Shown: piece after piece, positions 27,395 through 35,938 of the stretch
Layout: the number at the start of each line of letters is the position of its first letter
Numbering within the stretch: position 1 is the stretch's first letter
NCBI RefSeq assembly: GCF_000383475.1
Contig: NZ_KB911459.1
Location: 62,001-126,000, forward strand
Direction of reading: 5' to 3'
DNA length: 64,000 nt
Origin: Microbacterium sp. 11MF
Lineage (GTDB): Bacteria; Actinomycetota; Actinomycetes; Actinomycetales; Microbacteriaceae
Program-made: the position numbers and the translations under genes
The notes under the pieces: generated by a model
Told to the model about the DNA's origin: nothing
Database searches by the model: none
The model's input: only the letters and a program-made list of their open reading frames with translations

Positions 27395-28752
27395 GGAGAG
27401 AAGACCTTGCCCGGGTTGAGGATCCCGGCCGGGTCGAAGACGGACTTGATCCCGCGCTGCAGCGACCACTGAACCTCGCCGAGCTCGTCTGCGAGCCAGC
27501 GGCTCTTGAGGACGCCGATGCCGTGTTCGCCGGTCAGGGTGCCGCCGAGGGCGATCGCCGCGCGGAACAGGTCGGCGGCCGCACGCCAGACCTCGGCGGG
27601 CACCTCGTCGCCCTCGAAGATGAAGTTGGGGTGCAGATTGCCGTCTCCGGCGTGACAGACCGTGGGGATCGTCAGCCCGTAGGCGGCTTCGATGCGGGCG
27701 ATCTCGTCGAACATCGCCGGCAGCGCGCTCCGCGGCACGGACACGTCCTCGATCAACGCCGTTCCCAGCGTCTCCATCGCGGGGTGCATCGCCCGCCGCA
27801 CCGCCCACAGCTGCGCGGCTTCCGCGTCGTCCGCGGCGAGCCGCACGGCTCCGCCGCTCGCGGCGAGGATGTCCGCGATCTCGGTCTGCTCGTGTGCCGC
27901 GGCGGCTCCGTCGGTCTGCACGGTCAGCTGCGTCGCGCCGGGCGTCGGCGGGGCGAGACCGAGGAGCTCATGCGCGGCCGTCAGGCTCACGGCATCCATC
28001 AGCTCCATGATCGACGGCTGGATGCCGGCCGCGGTCACGGCGGCGGCTGCGGCGGCGGCGGTGCGGACATCGGGGAAGAGGGCGGTGAGGGTCCGCGTCT
28101 CGCCGGGCACGAGCCGACGGAGCTTCAGGGTCGCGCCGACCACGACGCCCAGGGTGCCCTCCGAGCCGATCATGAGTGCCGTCAGGTCGTAGCCCGTGAC
28201 GCCTTTGACGCTGCGATGACCCGTCGAGATGAGCCGCCCGTCGGCGAGGACGACATCGAGTGCGAGGACGGCGTCGCGGACGACTCCGTACTTCGCGCAC
28301 AGCAACCCGCCCGCGCCCGTCGCGATGTTGCCGCCGACGGTCGAGATCTCGCGGCTGGCGGGGTCTGGTGGCCACCAGAGACCATAGGGGGCGAGGGTGC
28401 GCCCGAGGTCGGCGTTGAGGATGCCGGGTTCCACGACGGCGAGGAGGTCGTCCGGGCGGACCTCGAGGACGCGGTCCATGCCGCGCACCGACAGGGCGAT
28501 TTCGCCGGCGCCGGTGTTCGCTCCTCCGGCGAGGCCCGTCCCGGCACCGCGGGTCACGACCGGCGTGCCCGTCGCGGTGGCGATCCGCATCGTGGTCTGG
28601 ACGTCTGCGACGGATGCCGCGTGCACGACGGCGAGCGGTCGCCCGGCGGCGCGCTGCCCCGACTTGTCGGCGCGGGCCGCGTCGACGGCCGGATCGGAGG
28701 TGTCGACGCGCTCCCCGAGCGCCTCGCGCAGCAGAGCGACGACGTCGGTCAC
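27385..28752 (-). CDS. FAD-linked oxidase, GlcD/D-lactate dehydrogenase type
   Basis: A 455-aa flavoprotein. The FAD-binding domain shows PVVTRGAGTGLAGGA and STVGGNIATGAGG, and the cap domain has HAGDGNLHPNFIF and GEHGIGVLKSRWL. It should oxidise a 2-hydroxy acid such as glycolate or D-lactate to the 2-oxo acid. No GlcE/GlcF or Fe-S subunit is adjacent, so it may act alone as in DLD-type enzymes. The GTG start overlaps the stop of the upstream membrane-protein gene (GTGA). Confidence 0.87.
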   Translation of the reverse strand: MTDVVALLREALGERVDTSDPAVDAARADKSGQRAAGRPLAVVHAASVADVQTTMRIATATGTPVVTRGAGTGLAGGANTGAGEIALSVRGMDRVLEVRPDDLLAVVEPGILNADLGRTLAPYGLWWPPDPASREISTVGGNIATGAGGLLCAKYGVVRDAVLALDVVLADGRLISTGHRSVKGVTGYDLTALMIGSEGTLGVVVGATLKLRRLVPGETRTLTALFPDVRTAAAAAAAVTAAGIQPSIMELMDAVSLTAAHELLGLAPPTPGATQLTVQTDGAAAAHEQTEIADILAASGGAVRLAADDAEAAQLWAVRRAMHPAMETLGTALIEDVSVPRSALPAMFDEIARIEAAYGLTIPTVCHAGDGNLHPNFIFEGDEVPAEVWRAAADLFRAAIALGGTLTGEHGIGVLKSRWLADELGEVQWSLQRGIKSVFDPAGILNPGKVFSPQP

Positions 28753-29174
28753 GACAGGCGGCGGCGCCCCGCCAGGACGCCGACCACGACGGCGACGACG
28801 GCGAAGCCGAGACCGATCCAGGCCTGCCCCGCGCTCCACCAGGCGATCGTCGCCGACAGGTAGATGAGCAGCTCGACGAGTCCGCGCACGAAGGGGTGGA
28901 CGCGGATCACGGCGCGCGGCGAGGCGAACAGGCCCCACACGATGAGCGTCGCCAGGGGCGCGGCGATTCCGAAGACGATGTTCCAGGGGAGGTCCCACGC
29001 CGTGAAGCCCCAGATCGCGAGCGATGCGACCGCGAAGAGGGTGCACAGGAAGCTGAGGAGGTCGAGGGCCGAGAGCCGCTCGGCGGTCGCGGTGGTCCCC
29101 GTGGCGGCAGGTGCCGTGGCGGCGGGTGCGGGCTCCGCGGGTCGTTCGGGGCGGACGTGGGGGAGCTCGGACAT
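28749..29174 (-). CDS. YrdB-like membrane protein (DUF2568)
   Basis: A 141-aa protein with a Pro/Ala-rich cytosolic start and about four helices from residue 38 onward. The sequence DLLSFLCTLFAVASLAIWGF, the FGIAAPL segment and WGLFASPRAV followed by RGLVELLIY fit DUF2568. Function unknown. It is the first gene of a two-gene operon with the FAD oxidase. The ATG follows TAGAAT by 6 bases, so a leaderless transcript is likely. Confidence 0.78.
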   Translation of the reverse strand: MSELPHVRPERPAEPAPAATAPAATGTTATAERLSALDLLSFLCTLFAVASLAIWGFTAWDLPWNIVFGIAAPLATLIVWGLFASPRAVIRVHPFVRGLVELLIYLSATIAWWSAGQAWIGLGFAVVAVVVGVLAGRRRLS

Positions 29175-29180
29175 GCCTCG

Positions 29181-29186
29181 ATTCTA
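29181..29186 (-). promoter_or_regulatory. Leaderless -10 box of the DUF2568 gene
   Basis: Minus-strand TAGAAT, close to the -10 consensus, ends 6 bases before the ATG at 29174. Confidence 0.5.
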
Positions 29187-29271
29187 CGGGGGCCGTCGTG
29201 ACGGCCGGAGTGTAACGAGTTTGTTAAGACTGCTTGCAAAAGCGGGTCGCTCTCTTGCGGCATCCGTATTC

Positions 29272-29289
29272 GTAAGGCTTACTAACAAA
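29272..29289 (+). promoter_or_regulatory. Candidate ROK operator in front of the amino-sugar regulator gene
   Basis: GTAAGG-CTTA-CTAACAAA includes the perfect palindrome GTAAGGCTTAC (29272-29282) and ends one base before the ATG. A related GTTTGTTAAG half-site lies at 29219-29228. The same GTAAGG-N4-CTAACAAA element precedes the GH20 gene at 37423-37440. Confidence 0.6.
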
Positions 29290-29290
29290 C

Positions 29291-30427
29291 ATGCCGAGCC
29301 CGATCCGATCCGCAGCCGTGACCCGCTCCCGACGTGCCGCGGGCAAGATCCTCCCCGAGCACGCACGTGCCCACAATCGCGCACTGGTGCTGCAGTCGCT
29401 CTTCTCTGCAGGGGCGATGAGCCGCGCCGACCTCGCGCGCGAGACCGGACTCACCCGGGTCACCATCTCGGATCTCGTGGGGTCGCTCATGGAGGACGGG
29501 TACGTCGTCGAGCAGGGTGTGCGGGAGGCATCCGGCCCCGGCAAGCCCGCCATGCTCGTCGACATCGCGCGCGACGGTCATCGCATCGTCGGACTCGACC
29601 TGTCGGGCAGCGAGAGCCTCGTCGGCGCGGTGCTCACCCTCGACGGCGAGATCGTCGCACGCCACAGCGTCCCGGTCCCCGCCCGGCAGAGCGAGGTCCT
29701 CGACGCGATCGTCGCCCTCGCCCGCACGGTCGTCGCCGACGCCCATGCCCCGGTCCTGGGTCTCGGCGTCGGGACACCGGGCGTCGTCGACGACCGCGGC
29801 GTCGTCCTCGCGGCGCCCGGCTTCGGGTGGGCGGATCTCGACCTCGCCGGGGCCCTCGAGCGCGACCTCGGACTCCCCGTGCTCGTCGCCAACGACGCGA
29901 ACGCCGCGGTCCTCGCCGAGCACACGTTCGGCGGCGCCGGCGACGACGTGATCCTCGTCCGCGTCGGCCGCGGTGTCGGCGCGGGCCTCCTCACCGGGGG
30001 AGAGCCGCTCGCCGGTGCCCGCTTCGCCGCCGGCGAGATCGGCCACGTCACCGTCGGTACCGACGGCGGACCCGCCTGCGCCTGCGGCAAGATCGGATGC
30101 CTCGAAGCCTGGCTCGCCGTCCCCGCACTCACCGAGCGCATCGCCGCCACCGGCGACCCCGACAGCGTCCTGCGCGACGCCGGCGAGCGGCTCGGCATCG
30201 CCCTCGCGCCCATCGTCGGAGCGCTCGACCTGTCGGAGATCGCGCTCTCGGGCCCCGCCGACCTGCTCGGAGGGGCGCTCGCCGAGGCCGCGGCCGAGAC
30301 GGTCCGCACCCGCACCCTCGCCACGTTCCACGACGGGCTCCAGGTGCGGATGTCGACCCACAGCGAGGACATCGTCCTGCGCGGTGCGGCCGTCATGGTC
30401 CTCTCCGGTCGCCTCGGAGTGTCCTGA
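29291..30427 (+). CDS. ROK-family transcriptional repressor (NagC/XylR type)
   Basis: A 378-aa regulator. The N-terminal winged HTH is GAMSRADLARETGLTRVTIS, followed by a ROK sugar-binding domain with the zinc motif CACGKIGCLEAW (about residue 260) and GLGVGTPGVVDDRG. It heads an operon with an ABC importer and a ROK kinase, and its promoter carries an operator-like repeat shared with the GH20 hexosaminidase gene. Control by N-acetylglucosamine or its 6-phosphate is therefore likely. The binding protein starts 85 bp later, after a 9-bp microsatellite. Confidence 0.85.
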   Translation: MPSPIRSAAVTRSRRAAGKILPEHARAHNRALVLQSLFSAGAMSRADLARETGLTRVTISDLVGSLMEDGYVVEQGVREASGPGKPAMLVDIARDGHRIVGLDLSGSESLVGAVLTLDGEIVARHSVPVPARQSEVLDAIVALARTVVADAHAPVLGLGVGTPGVVDDRGVVLAAPGFGWADLDLAGALERDLGLPVLVANDANAAVLAEHTFGGAGDDVILVRVGRGVGAGLLTGGEPLAGARFAAGEIGHVTVGTDGGPACACGKIGCLEAWLAVPALTERIAATGDPDSVLRDAGERLGIALAPIVGALDLSEIALSGPADLLGGALAEAAAETVRTRTLATFHDGLQVRMSTHSEDIVLRGAAVMVLSGRLGVS

Positions 30428-30460
30428 CCCGCACCACCCGCACCACCCGCACCACCCGCA
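30428..30460 (+). repeat. 9-bp tandem repeat, 3.7 copies
   Basis: CCCGCACCA repeats three times and then a partial CCCGCA, immediately after the stop of the ROK regulator and 52 bp before the binding-protein start. It may vary in length between strains and alter operon spacing. Confidence 0.7.
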
Positions 30461-30512
30461 TCCGCGACGACCCGTCCGGGCCGCCGCATCCCCACACAGT
30501 GAAGGAATAGCT

Positions 30513-31775
30513 ATGAAGAAGACCCTCGGAGCACTGTCGCTCCTCGGCGCGTCAGCCCTCCTCCTCTCCGGCTGCGCCGGTGGCGGGACGCCCACCGGCG
30601 GGAGCGCCGAGACCGGCGACCTGACCGTCTGGCTGGTCGGCACCGACACGCCCCAGGACGCGCGCGACTATCTGAAGAAGACGTTCGAAGACCAGAACGA
30701 CGGCTGGACCCTCACGATCGAGGAGAAGACGTGGGCCGACACCGGTGAGGCGTACGTCGCCGCGCTCTCGTCCAACGACGCCCCCGACATCGTCGAGGTC
30801 GGCAACACGCAGGCGCCGGGATTCATCTCGCAGGGCCTGTTCGCCGACCTCTCCGGCATCCAGGACGACCTCGGGGGCGATGACATGCTGACGAGCTTCG
30901 TCGACCTCGGGTCGGAGGACGGCACGCTCTACGCCGCGCCGTACTACGCCGGATCGCGCGTCGTGTTCTACTCGCCCGCCAGCTACTCCGGAGAGGTCCC
31001 GACGACGCTCGCCGACTACGTGAAGGCCGGCATCGACGGGACCACCGCGACGAAGTCGGGCATCTACGCCCCAGGCAAGGACTGGTACAACGCCCTGCCC
31101 TACATCTGGGCCAACGGCGGCGAGATCGCCACCCTCGACGGCGAGAAATGGGTCGGCGGATTCTCGAGCGAAGGCGGGATCGCGGGCCTCACGATGCTGC
31201 AGGACGTCTACACGAACGCGACCATCGCCCCCGCAGACTCCGACGAGACCGACCCCCAGGTGCCGTTCTGCGCCGGCGAGGTCGGGTTCCTCTCGGCGCC
31301 GGCGTGGGTGAAGTGGTCGATCCTCGCGGCCGCCGACGCCGAGGCGCCCGGATGCCCCGACGAGGCCGGTAAGGACCTGGCGGCGTTCGCCCTGCCCGGC
31401 ATGAGCGCCGGCGAGGTCGCCCCGGTCTTCGCGGGCGGCTCGAACATCGCGGTCGCCGCGAAGTCGGACGCGCAGGACAAGGCGCAGGCGGCGCTGGAGA
31501 TCATCCTGTCGGAGGGGTACCAGAAGATCCTCGCCGAGAACGGGCTGATCCCCGCGCGCACCTCGTTCGCGCAGTACCTGCCAGACGACGCCATCACCGC
31601 CGAGGCGGCCAAGGCCGCGGCATCCTCCAAGGCGGTCCCGGCGAGCCCCAAGTGGGCCGAGGTCGAGTCGGCCGGCGTCATCAAGGACGCGCTCGTGAAG
31701 ATCGCGCAGGGAGGCGACGTCACCGAGATCGCCACCGCCCTCGACGGTCAGATCGAAGCGATCCTCAACTCCTGA
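30513..31775 (+). CDS. Sugar-binding lipoprotein of the amino-sugar ABC importer, family 1
   Basis: A 420-aa binding protein with the lipobox LLSGCAGG at about residue 21 and a family 1 body (VWLVGTDTPQDARDYLKK, SNDAPDIVEVGNTQ, CAGEVGFLSAPAW). Its close context (ROK regulator, permeases, ROK kinase, NagA, GH20) suggests N-acetylglucosamine or chitobiose as ligand, in the manner of the NgcE/DasA systems. GAAGGA lies before the ATG. A stem-loop after the stop separates it from the permeases. Confidence 0.85.
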   Translation: MKKTLGALSLLGASALLLSGCAGGGTPTGGSAETGDLTVWLVGTDTPQDARDYLKKTFEDQNDGWTLTIEEKTWADTGEAYVAALSSNDAPDIVEVGNTQAPGFISQGLFADLSGIQDDLGGDDMLTSFVDLGSEDGTLYAAPYYAGSRVVFYSPASYSGEVPTTLADYVKAGIDGTTATKSGIYAPGKDWYNALPYIWANGGEIATLDGEKWVGGFSSEGGIAGLTMLQDVYTNATIAPADSDETDPQVPFCAGEVGFLSAPAWVKWSILAAADAEAPGCPDEAGKDLAAFALPGMSAGEVAPVFAGGSNIAVAAKSDAQDKAQAALEIILSEGYQKILAENGLIPARTSFAQYLPDDAITAEAAKAAASSKAVPASPKWAEVESAGVIKDALVKIAQGGDVTEIATALDGQIEAILNS

Positions 31776-31782
31776 CCGACCT

Positions 31783-31825
31783 GTGCAGGGGGCGGTCGCA
31801 CCCCGGCTGCCCCCTCACCCTGCAC
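31783..31825 (+). terminator. Intercistronic stem-loop after the binding-protein gene
   Basis: GTGCAGGG (31783-31790) pairs with CCCTGCAC (31818-31825), and inner G/C runs can extend the stem. Such structures commonly protect the binding-protein message or lower expression of the permeases. Confidence 0.5.
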
Positions 31826-31832
31826 GGAGACG

Positions 31833-32807
31833 ATGATGTCCGGAACCCTCACACGCGCCGCCCCTCCGGCGCCGCCCCGCGATCGCCTCGCCACCGCGGC
31901 CCGCGAGCGCGGCCGACGTCGCAAGGACGGCGCGGCGGCGCTCACCCTGCTCGGCCCCTCCCTCGTCATCCTCGCGGTGATGGTCGGGTACCCCGCGGTC
32001 CTCATGGTCGTCCAGTCGTTCACCGACTACTCGATCCGCGACAAGGTGCAGGGGACTCTTCCCGACGTGGTCGGCCTGGACAACTACCTCGAGGTGTTCA
32101 CCGCGTCCGACTTCCCGGCGGTGCTCGTGCGCAGCCTCGGGCTCATGCTCGTCATGACCGTGCTGATCGTCGGGCTCGGCGCACTCGTCGCGGTGCTCAT
32201 GACACGACTCACCCGCGGCTGGCGCCTGCTGGTGTCGATCGGGCTGCTCCTCGCGTGGGCGATGCCGCCGCTGGCGGCGACCACCGTCTGGGGGTGGATC
32301 TTCGACGCGCAGTACGGCCTCGTGAACTGGCTGCTCAACTCCGTCACCGGGTCCACGGACTTCACGAACCACTCCTGGCTCCTCGACCCCTGGTCGTTCT
32401 TCGCCGTCCTCACGATCATCGTCGTGTGGCAGGGGGTCCCCTTCGCCGCCTTCACCCTCTATGCCGCGCTCGGGCAGGTTCCGGGCGAGGTCCTCGAGGC
32501 GGCGTCGCTCGACGGCGCGACCGGGCTGCAGCGGTTCCGCCTCGTGGTCTACCCGTACCTGCGGAACGTGGTGACCGTCGTCGTCGTCCTGCAGGTGATC
32601 TGGAACCTCCGGATCTTCACGCAGGTGTACACGCTGCAGCAGCGCGGTGGGCTCGTCTCGGAGACGAACGTCCTCGGCACCTACATCTTCCGTCAGGGGG
32701 TGGGCGAGTTCGGGGTGACCAGCGCGATCGGCGTACTCACCGTCATCCTCCTGCTCGCCCTGTCCTGGGGCTACGTCCGGACGACCCTCAAGGAGGAGGA
32801 GCTGTGA
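31833..32807 (+). CDS. Sugar ABC transporter permease, MalF type (amino-sugar system)
   Basis: A 324-aa permease with a basic N-terminus and six helices. The coupling motif is EVLEAASLDGATGLQRFRLVV, a slightly diverged EAA loop. Two in-frame ATGs are adjacent (31833 and 31836); the second has the better distance from GGAG. Its stop overlaps the GTG of the next permease (GTGA). Confidence 0.85.
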   Translation: MMSGTLTRAAPPAPPRDRLATAARERGRRRKDGAAALTLLGPSLVILAVMVGYPAVLMVVQSFTDYSIRDKVQGTLPDVVGLDNYLEVFTASDFPAVLVRSLGLMLVMTVLIVGLGALVAVLMTRLTRGWRLLVSIGLLLAWAMPPLAATTVWGWIFDAQYGLVNWLLNSVTGSTDFTNHSWLLDPWSFFAVLTIIVVWQGVPFAAFTLYAALGQVPGEVLEAASLDGATGLQRFRLVVYPYLRNVVTVVVVLQVIWNLRIFTQVYTLQQRGGLVSETNVLGTYIFRQGVGEFGVTSAIGVLTVILLLALSWGYVRTTLKEEEL

Positions 32808-33766
32808 GCACGCAGATCACGCCTGCCGCGCAGCTGGCGACCGTCGGCGTCGACGAGGTCGCCGGCCGGGTCGGCGACGCGCGGACGCCCGTCGCGGGAT
32901 CGCTCGCCGCACGGCGGCGTCGCCGCTCACCGCTCGGCCGCGTGGTGCTCAACGTCGCCGCGCTCGTCGTCTTCGCGTGCTCGGTGTTCCCCGTCTACTG
33001 GATGCTGAACATGTCGTTCACGAGCGGCGAATCGATCATCAGCCGTACGCCGAGCTTCCTGCCGCTGGACTTCACGCTCCGCAACTACGAGACGGCGTGG
33101 ACGCGACCCGCAGCGCCCGGGCAGACCGATTTCGTGCACGGACTGATCAGTTCGGGTCTCGTCACGGTCGGCGTCCTCGTGGTCACCCTCCTCGTCGCGT
33201 TCCTCGCCTCGATCGCGGTCGCCCGCATCCGCTTCCGGGGACGCCGCTCGTTCATCGTCTCGGTCCTCATCGTGCAAATGATCCCGGGTGAGGCGATGAT
33301 GTTCACGATCTACGGGATGATCGACGACTGGCGGCTCATGAACACGCTCGTGGGACTCGGCATCGTCTACATCGCCGCGGTCGTCCCGTTCACCATCTGG
33401 ACCCTGCGCGGGTTCGTCGCGGGGGTCCCGGTCGACCTCGAGGAGGCGGCCATGATCGACGGGTGCACGCGGTCGCAGGCGTTCTGGAAGGTCACCTTCC
33501 CGCTCCTCGCTCCGGGCCTCGTCGCCACCGGCGTCTTTGCCTTCATCCAATCGTGGAACGAGTTCACGATGGCGCTCCTGCTGCTGCGGGGCCAGAACCT
33601 GACGCTGCCGCCGTGGCTCCTGTCGTTCCAGTCCGCGACCGAAGCGACCAACTGGGGCGCGGTGATGGCGGCATCCACCCTCATCTCCATCCCTGTCGTC
33701 GTCTTCTTCCTCATCGTGCAGGGGCGGATGTCGGGCGGGCTCGTCTCGGGCGCCGTAAAGGGCTGA
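32804..33766 (+). CDS. Sugar ABC transporter permease, MalG type (amino-sugar system)
   Basis: A 320-aa permease with six helices and the coupling motif EEAAMIDGCTRSQAFWKVTFP. The N-terminal 40 residues are cytosolic and end in ARRRRRSPLGR. Translation starts at GTG within the previous gene's end, after AAGGAGGAGG. The ATPase must come from elsewhere in the genome. The kinase gene follows after 1 base. Confidence 0.86.
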   Translation: MSTQITPAAQLATVGVDEVAGRVGDARTPVAGSLAARRRRRSPLGRVVLNVAALVVFACSVFPVYWMLNMSFTSGESIISRTPSFLPLDFTLRNYETAWTRPAAPGQTDFVHGLISSGLVTVGVLVVTLLVAFLASIAVARIRFRGRRSFIVSVLIVQMIPGEAMMFTIYGMIDDWRLMNTLVGLGIVYIAAVVPFTIWTLRGFVAGVPVDLEEAAMIDGCTRSQAFWKVTFPLLAPGLVATGVFAFIQSWNEFTMALLLLRGQNLTLPPWLLSFQSATEATNWGAVMAASTLISIPVVVFFLIVQGRMSGGLVSGAVKG

Positions 33767-33767
33767 C

Positions 33768-34670
33768 ATGCGCGTCGGAATCGACGTCGGCGGCACGAAG
33801 ACGCTCGCCGTCGCGGTGGATGACGGCGGTCGCGTCGTCGCGACCGACCGCCGCGCGACCGGGCGGGGAGCCGAGGCCGTCGTCGACGGCATCTGCGCGG
33901 CCGTGCACGCCGTGCTCGGCGACGCGCCGCCGGGCCCGGTCGGAGTCGGCATGCCGGGGCAGGTCTCGCCCGGCGGCGTCGTCCGGCACGCGCTGAACCT
34001 CGGGATCGGGAGCGTCGACCTGGCCGAGGCCGTCGCCGCCCGGATCGGTGTGCGGCCCGTCGTCGAGAACGACGTGCGCGCCGCCGCCGTGGGCGCGGCC
34101 GCCCTCCTGCCGGCAACGGACTCGCTCGCCTACCTGAACCTCGGGACGGGCGTCGCCGCGGGGATCGTCCGGGCCGGGATGCCGTGGCGCGGTGCGCGTG
34201 GCGCCGCCGGCGAGATCGGGCACCTCAGCGTCGACCCCGCGGGGCCGGTCTGCCCCTGCGGGCAACGCGGATGCATCGAGGCGCTCGCCGGCGGCGCCGG
34301 GGTCGCCGCGCGGTGGGGGGAGCCGTCGCCGCTCCCCGTCGCCGAGGTGTTCGACTGCGCGGATGCGGGCGACCCGCTCGCCCGGTCGCTGCGGGCGGAT
34401 CTGGTCCGTGGCGTGGCCGCCGCGGTGCAGGTGCTCGTGCTCACGGCCGACGTCGAGCTCGTCGTCCTCGGCGGCGGGGTGTCGCGTCTGGGTGAGCGGG
34501 TGTTCGCGCCGGTGCGCGCGGCGCTTCGGGCCGGGGCATCCGGGTCGGCCTTCCTCGCCTCGCTCGATCTGGCGGAACGGCTCGCCCCGGTGCCCGCGGG
34601 CGAGCCCGTCGGCGCGGTCGGTGCCGCACTGCTGGCGGGGTCGCCCGTCGGGGTCGCGCCGGGACTCTGA
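33768..34670 (+). CDS. ROK-family sugar kinase (probable N-acetylglucosamine kinase or glucokinase)
   Basis: A 300-aa kinase with N-terminal ATP loop GIDVGGTKTLAV, the sugar-contact segment ENDVRAAA, GTGVAAGIV, and the ROK zinc motif CPCGQRGCIEA. It has no HTH, unlike the ROK repressor of the same operon. It should phosphorylate the incoming sugar in the cytoplasm, giving the 6-phosphate used by NagA. GlcNAc is preferred as substrate because of the NagA and GH20 neighbours; glucose cannot be excluded. Confidence 0.82.
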   Translation: MRVGIDVGGTKTLAVAVDDGGRVVATDRRATGRGAEAVVDGICAAVHAVLGDAPPGPVGVGMPGQVSPGGVVRHALNLGIGSVDLAEAVAARIGVRPVVENDVRAAAVGAAALLPATDSLAYLNLGTGVAAGIVRAGMPWRGARGAAGEIGHLSVDPAGPVCPCGQRGCIEALAGGAGVAARWGEPSPLPVAEVFDCADAGDPLARSLRADLVRGVAAAVQVLVLTADVELVVLGGGVSRLGERVFAPVRAALRAGASGSAFLASLDLAERLAPVPAGEPVGAVGAALLAGSPVGVAPGL

Positions 34671-34682
34671 TCGATGTGCTGG

Positions 34683-34776
34683 TCGGTATTCAGTCTCGAC
34701 GCGAGTCCGCTGGGCGTGCGGGGGCGGATCCCCGGGCGTCAGCTCAGCGGCCGCACCGATCGGGACTGAATACCGA
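34683..34776. repeat. Extragenic long-armed palindrome (element b)
   Basis: TCGGTATTCAGTCTCGA (34683-34699) pairs with 34760-34776 at 16 of 17 positions, across a 60-base GC-rich loop. It lies between the convergent kinase and nagA genes and may act as a two-way terminator. It belongs with similar elements at 11831, 38904 and 54590. Confidence 0.6.
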
Positions 34777-34813
34777 ATGCGGCGTCTGACCGGCGATCGG
34801 AGGGAGCCGCGGC

Positions 34814-35938
34814 TCAGACCGTCCCGGAGAAGACCCGCCGCACGTGCAGATCGGCGCTCAGGAGCACCGCGTCGGCGACGGCGCCGACGGCGAGGGAGCC
34901 GAGCTCCGGCCGACCGATGGTGCGCGCCGGCGTCGCGGTGAGCGCGGCGACGGCGTCAGGCAGTGCCACACCCGCCGCGACGGCGGTGCGGAGCGCGGCA
35001 TCCTGCGTCAGGGTGGAACCTGCGATCGTCCCGTCGGCCAAGCGCGCGACACCCGCGTCGACCGTGACCGACAGCGACCCGAGAAGGTAGGTCCCGTCCG
35101 CGGCGCCGGCGGCGGCCATCGCGTCGGTCACGAGCGCGATCCGGCCCGGGGCAGCGGCGAACAGCATCCGGATCACGTCGGGGTGCAGGTGCACGCCGTC
35201 GGCGATGACCTCGAGGGCCACGCGGGGGTCGCCGGTCGCGGCGCCGACCGGTCCCGGGGCGCGGTGGTGGAGTCCCGGCATCGCATTGAAGGCGTGGGTG
35301 AGGAGGGTGGCGCCTGCGTCGAACGCGCGGCGCGTGGCCTCGACGTCGGCATCGGTGTGGCCGACCGCGACGACGACGCCGGCCGCGGCGAACTGGGCGA
35401 TCGCGTCGTGCCCGCCGGGCAGTTCGGGCGCGAGCGTCACCTGCACGAGCGAGCCGTGCGCCGCTTCGATCAGCGCGGCGACGGCCTCGGGCGTGGGGGT
35501 GAGGAGAAGGGCAGGATCGTGGGCACCGTGGTGCGCCGGGTCGAGGAACGGGCCCTCCAGGTGCGCGCCGAGGACCGAGGCATCCGCTTCCGCGAGCTCG
35601 GCGATCGCACCGAGACGGGTCGCGAGGTCGGCGGGGGAACCGGCGACCAGCGAGATGACGGCGCGCGTCGTACCGTGCGCGAGGTGCGCCGCCCGGGCGA
35701 CGCGGATCGCCTCGATGCCGTCCTCGTGCGCGCGACCGCCTCCGCCGTGCCCGTGCAGGTCGACGAAACCGGGCGTGAGCACCGCGCCCGACGCATCGAC
35801 GACCTCGTCGGCGCCGAGCGAGCGCCACGACTCCCCGGTGCCGGATGCCGCGACCCGTCCGGCCTCGATGCGGATCCACGCGTCCGGGGTGTCCGCGCCG
35901 GCGTCGATCAGCCGGGCGGAGTGGATGATGCGGGTCAC
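34814..35938 (-). CDS. nagA: N-acetylglucosamine-6-phosphate deacetylase
   Basis: A 374-aa amidohydrolase that converts GlcNAc-6-phosphate to glucosamine-6-phosphate and acetate. Metal and substrate motifs are present: [44 protein letters not shown] and VTDAMAAAG with the catalytic Asp. A GTG start at 35938 overlaps the hexosaminidase stop (GTGA); another GTG 9 bases earlier is possible. A nagB gene is not in the window. Confidence 0.92.
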   Translation of the reverse strand: MTRIIHSARLIDAGADTPDAWIRIEAGRVAASGTGESWRSLGADEVVDASGAVLTPGFVDLHGHGGGGRAHEDGIEAIRVARAAHLAHGTTRAVISLVAGSPADLATRLGAIAELAEADASVLGAHLEGPFLDPAHHGAHDPALLLTPTPEAVAALIEAAHGSLVQVTLAPELPGGHDAIAQFAAAGVVVAVGHTDADVEATRRAFDAGATLLTHAFNAMPGLHHRAPGPVGAATGDPRVALEVIADGVHLHPDVIRMLFAAAPGRIALVTDAMAAAGAADGTYLLGSLSVTVDAGVARLADGTIAGSTLTQDAALRTAVAAGVALPDAVAALTATPARTIGRPELGSLAVGAVADAVLLSADLHVRRVFSGTV

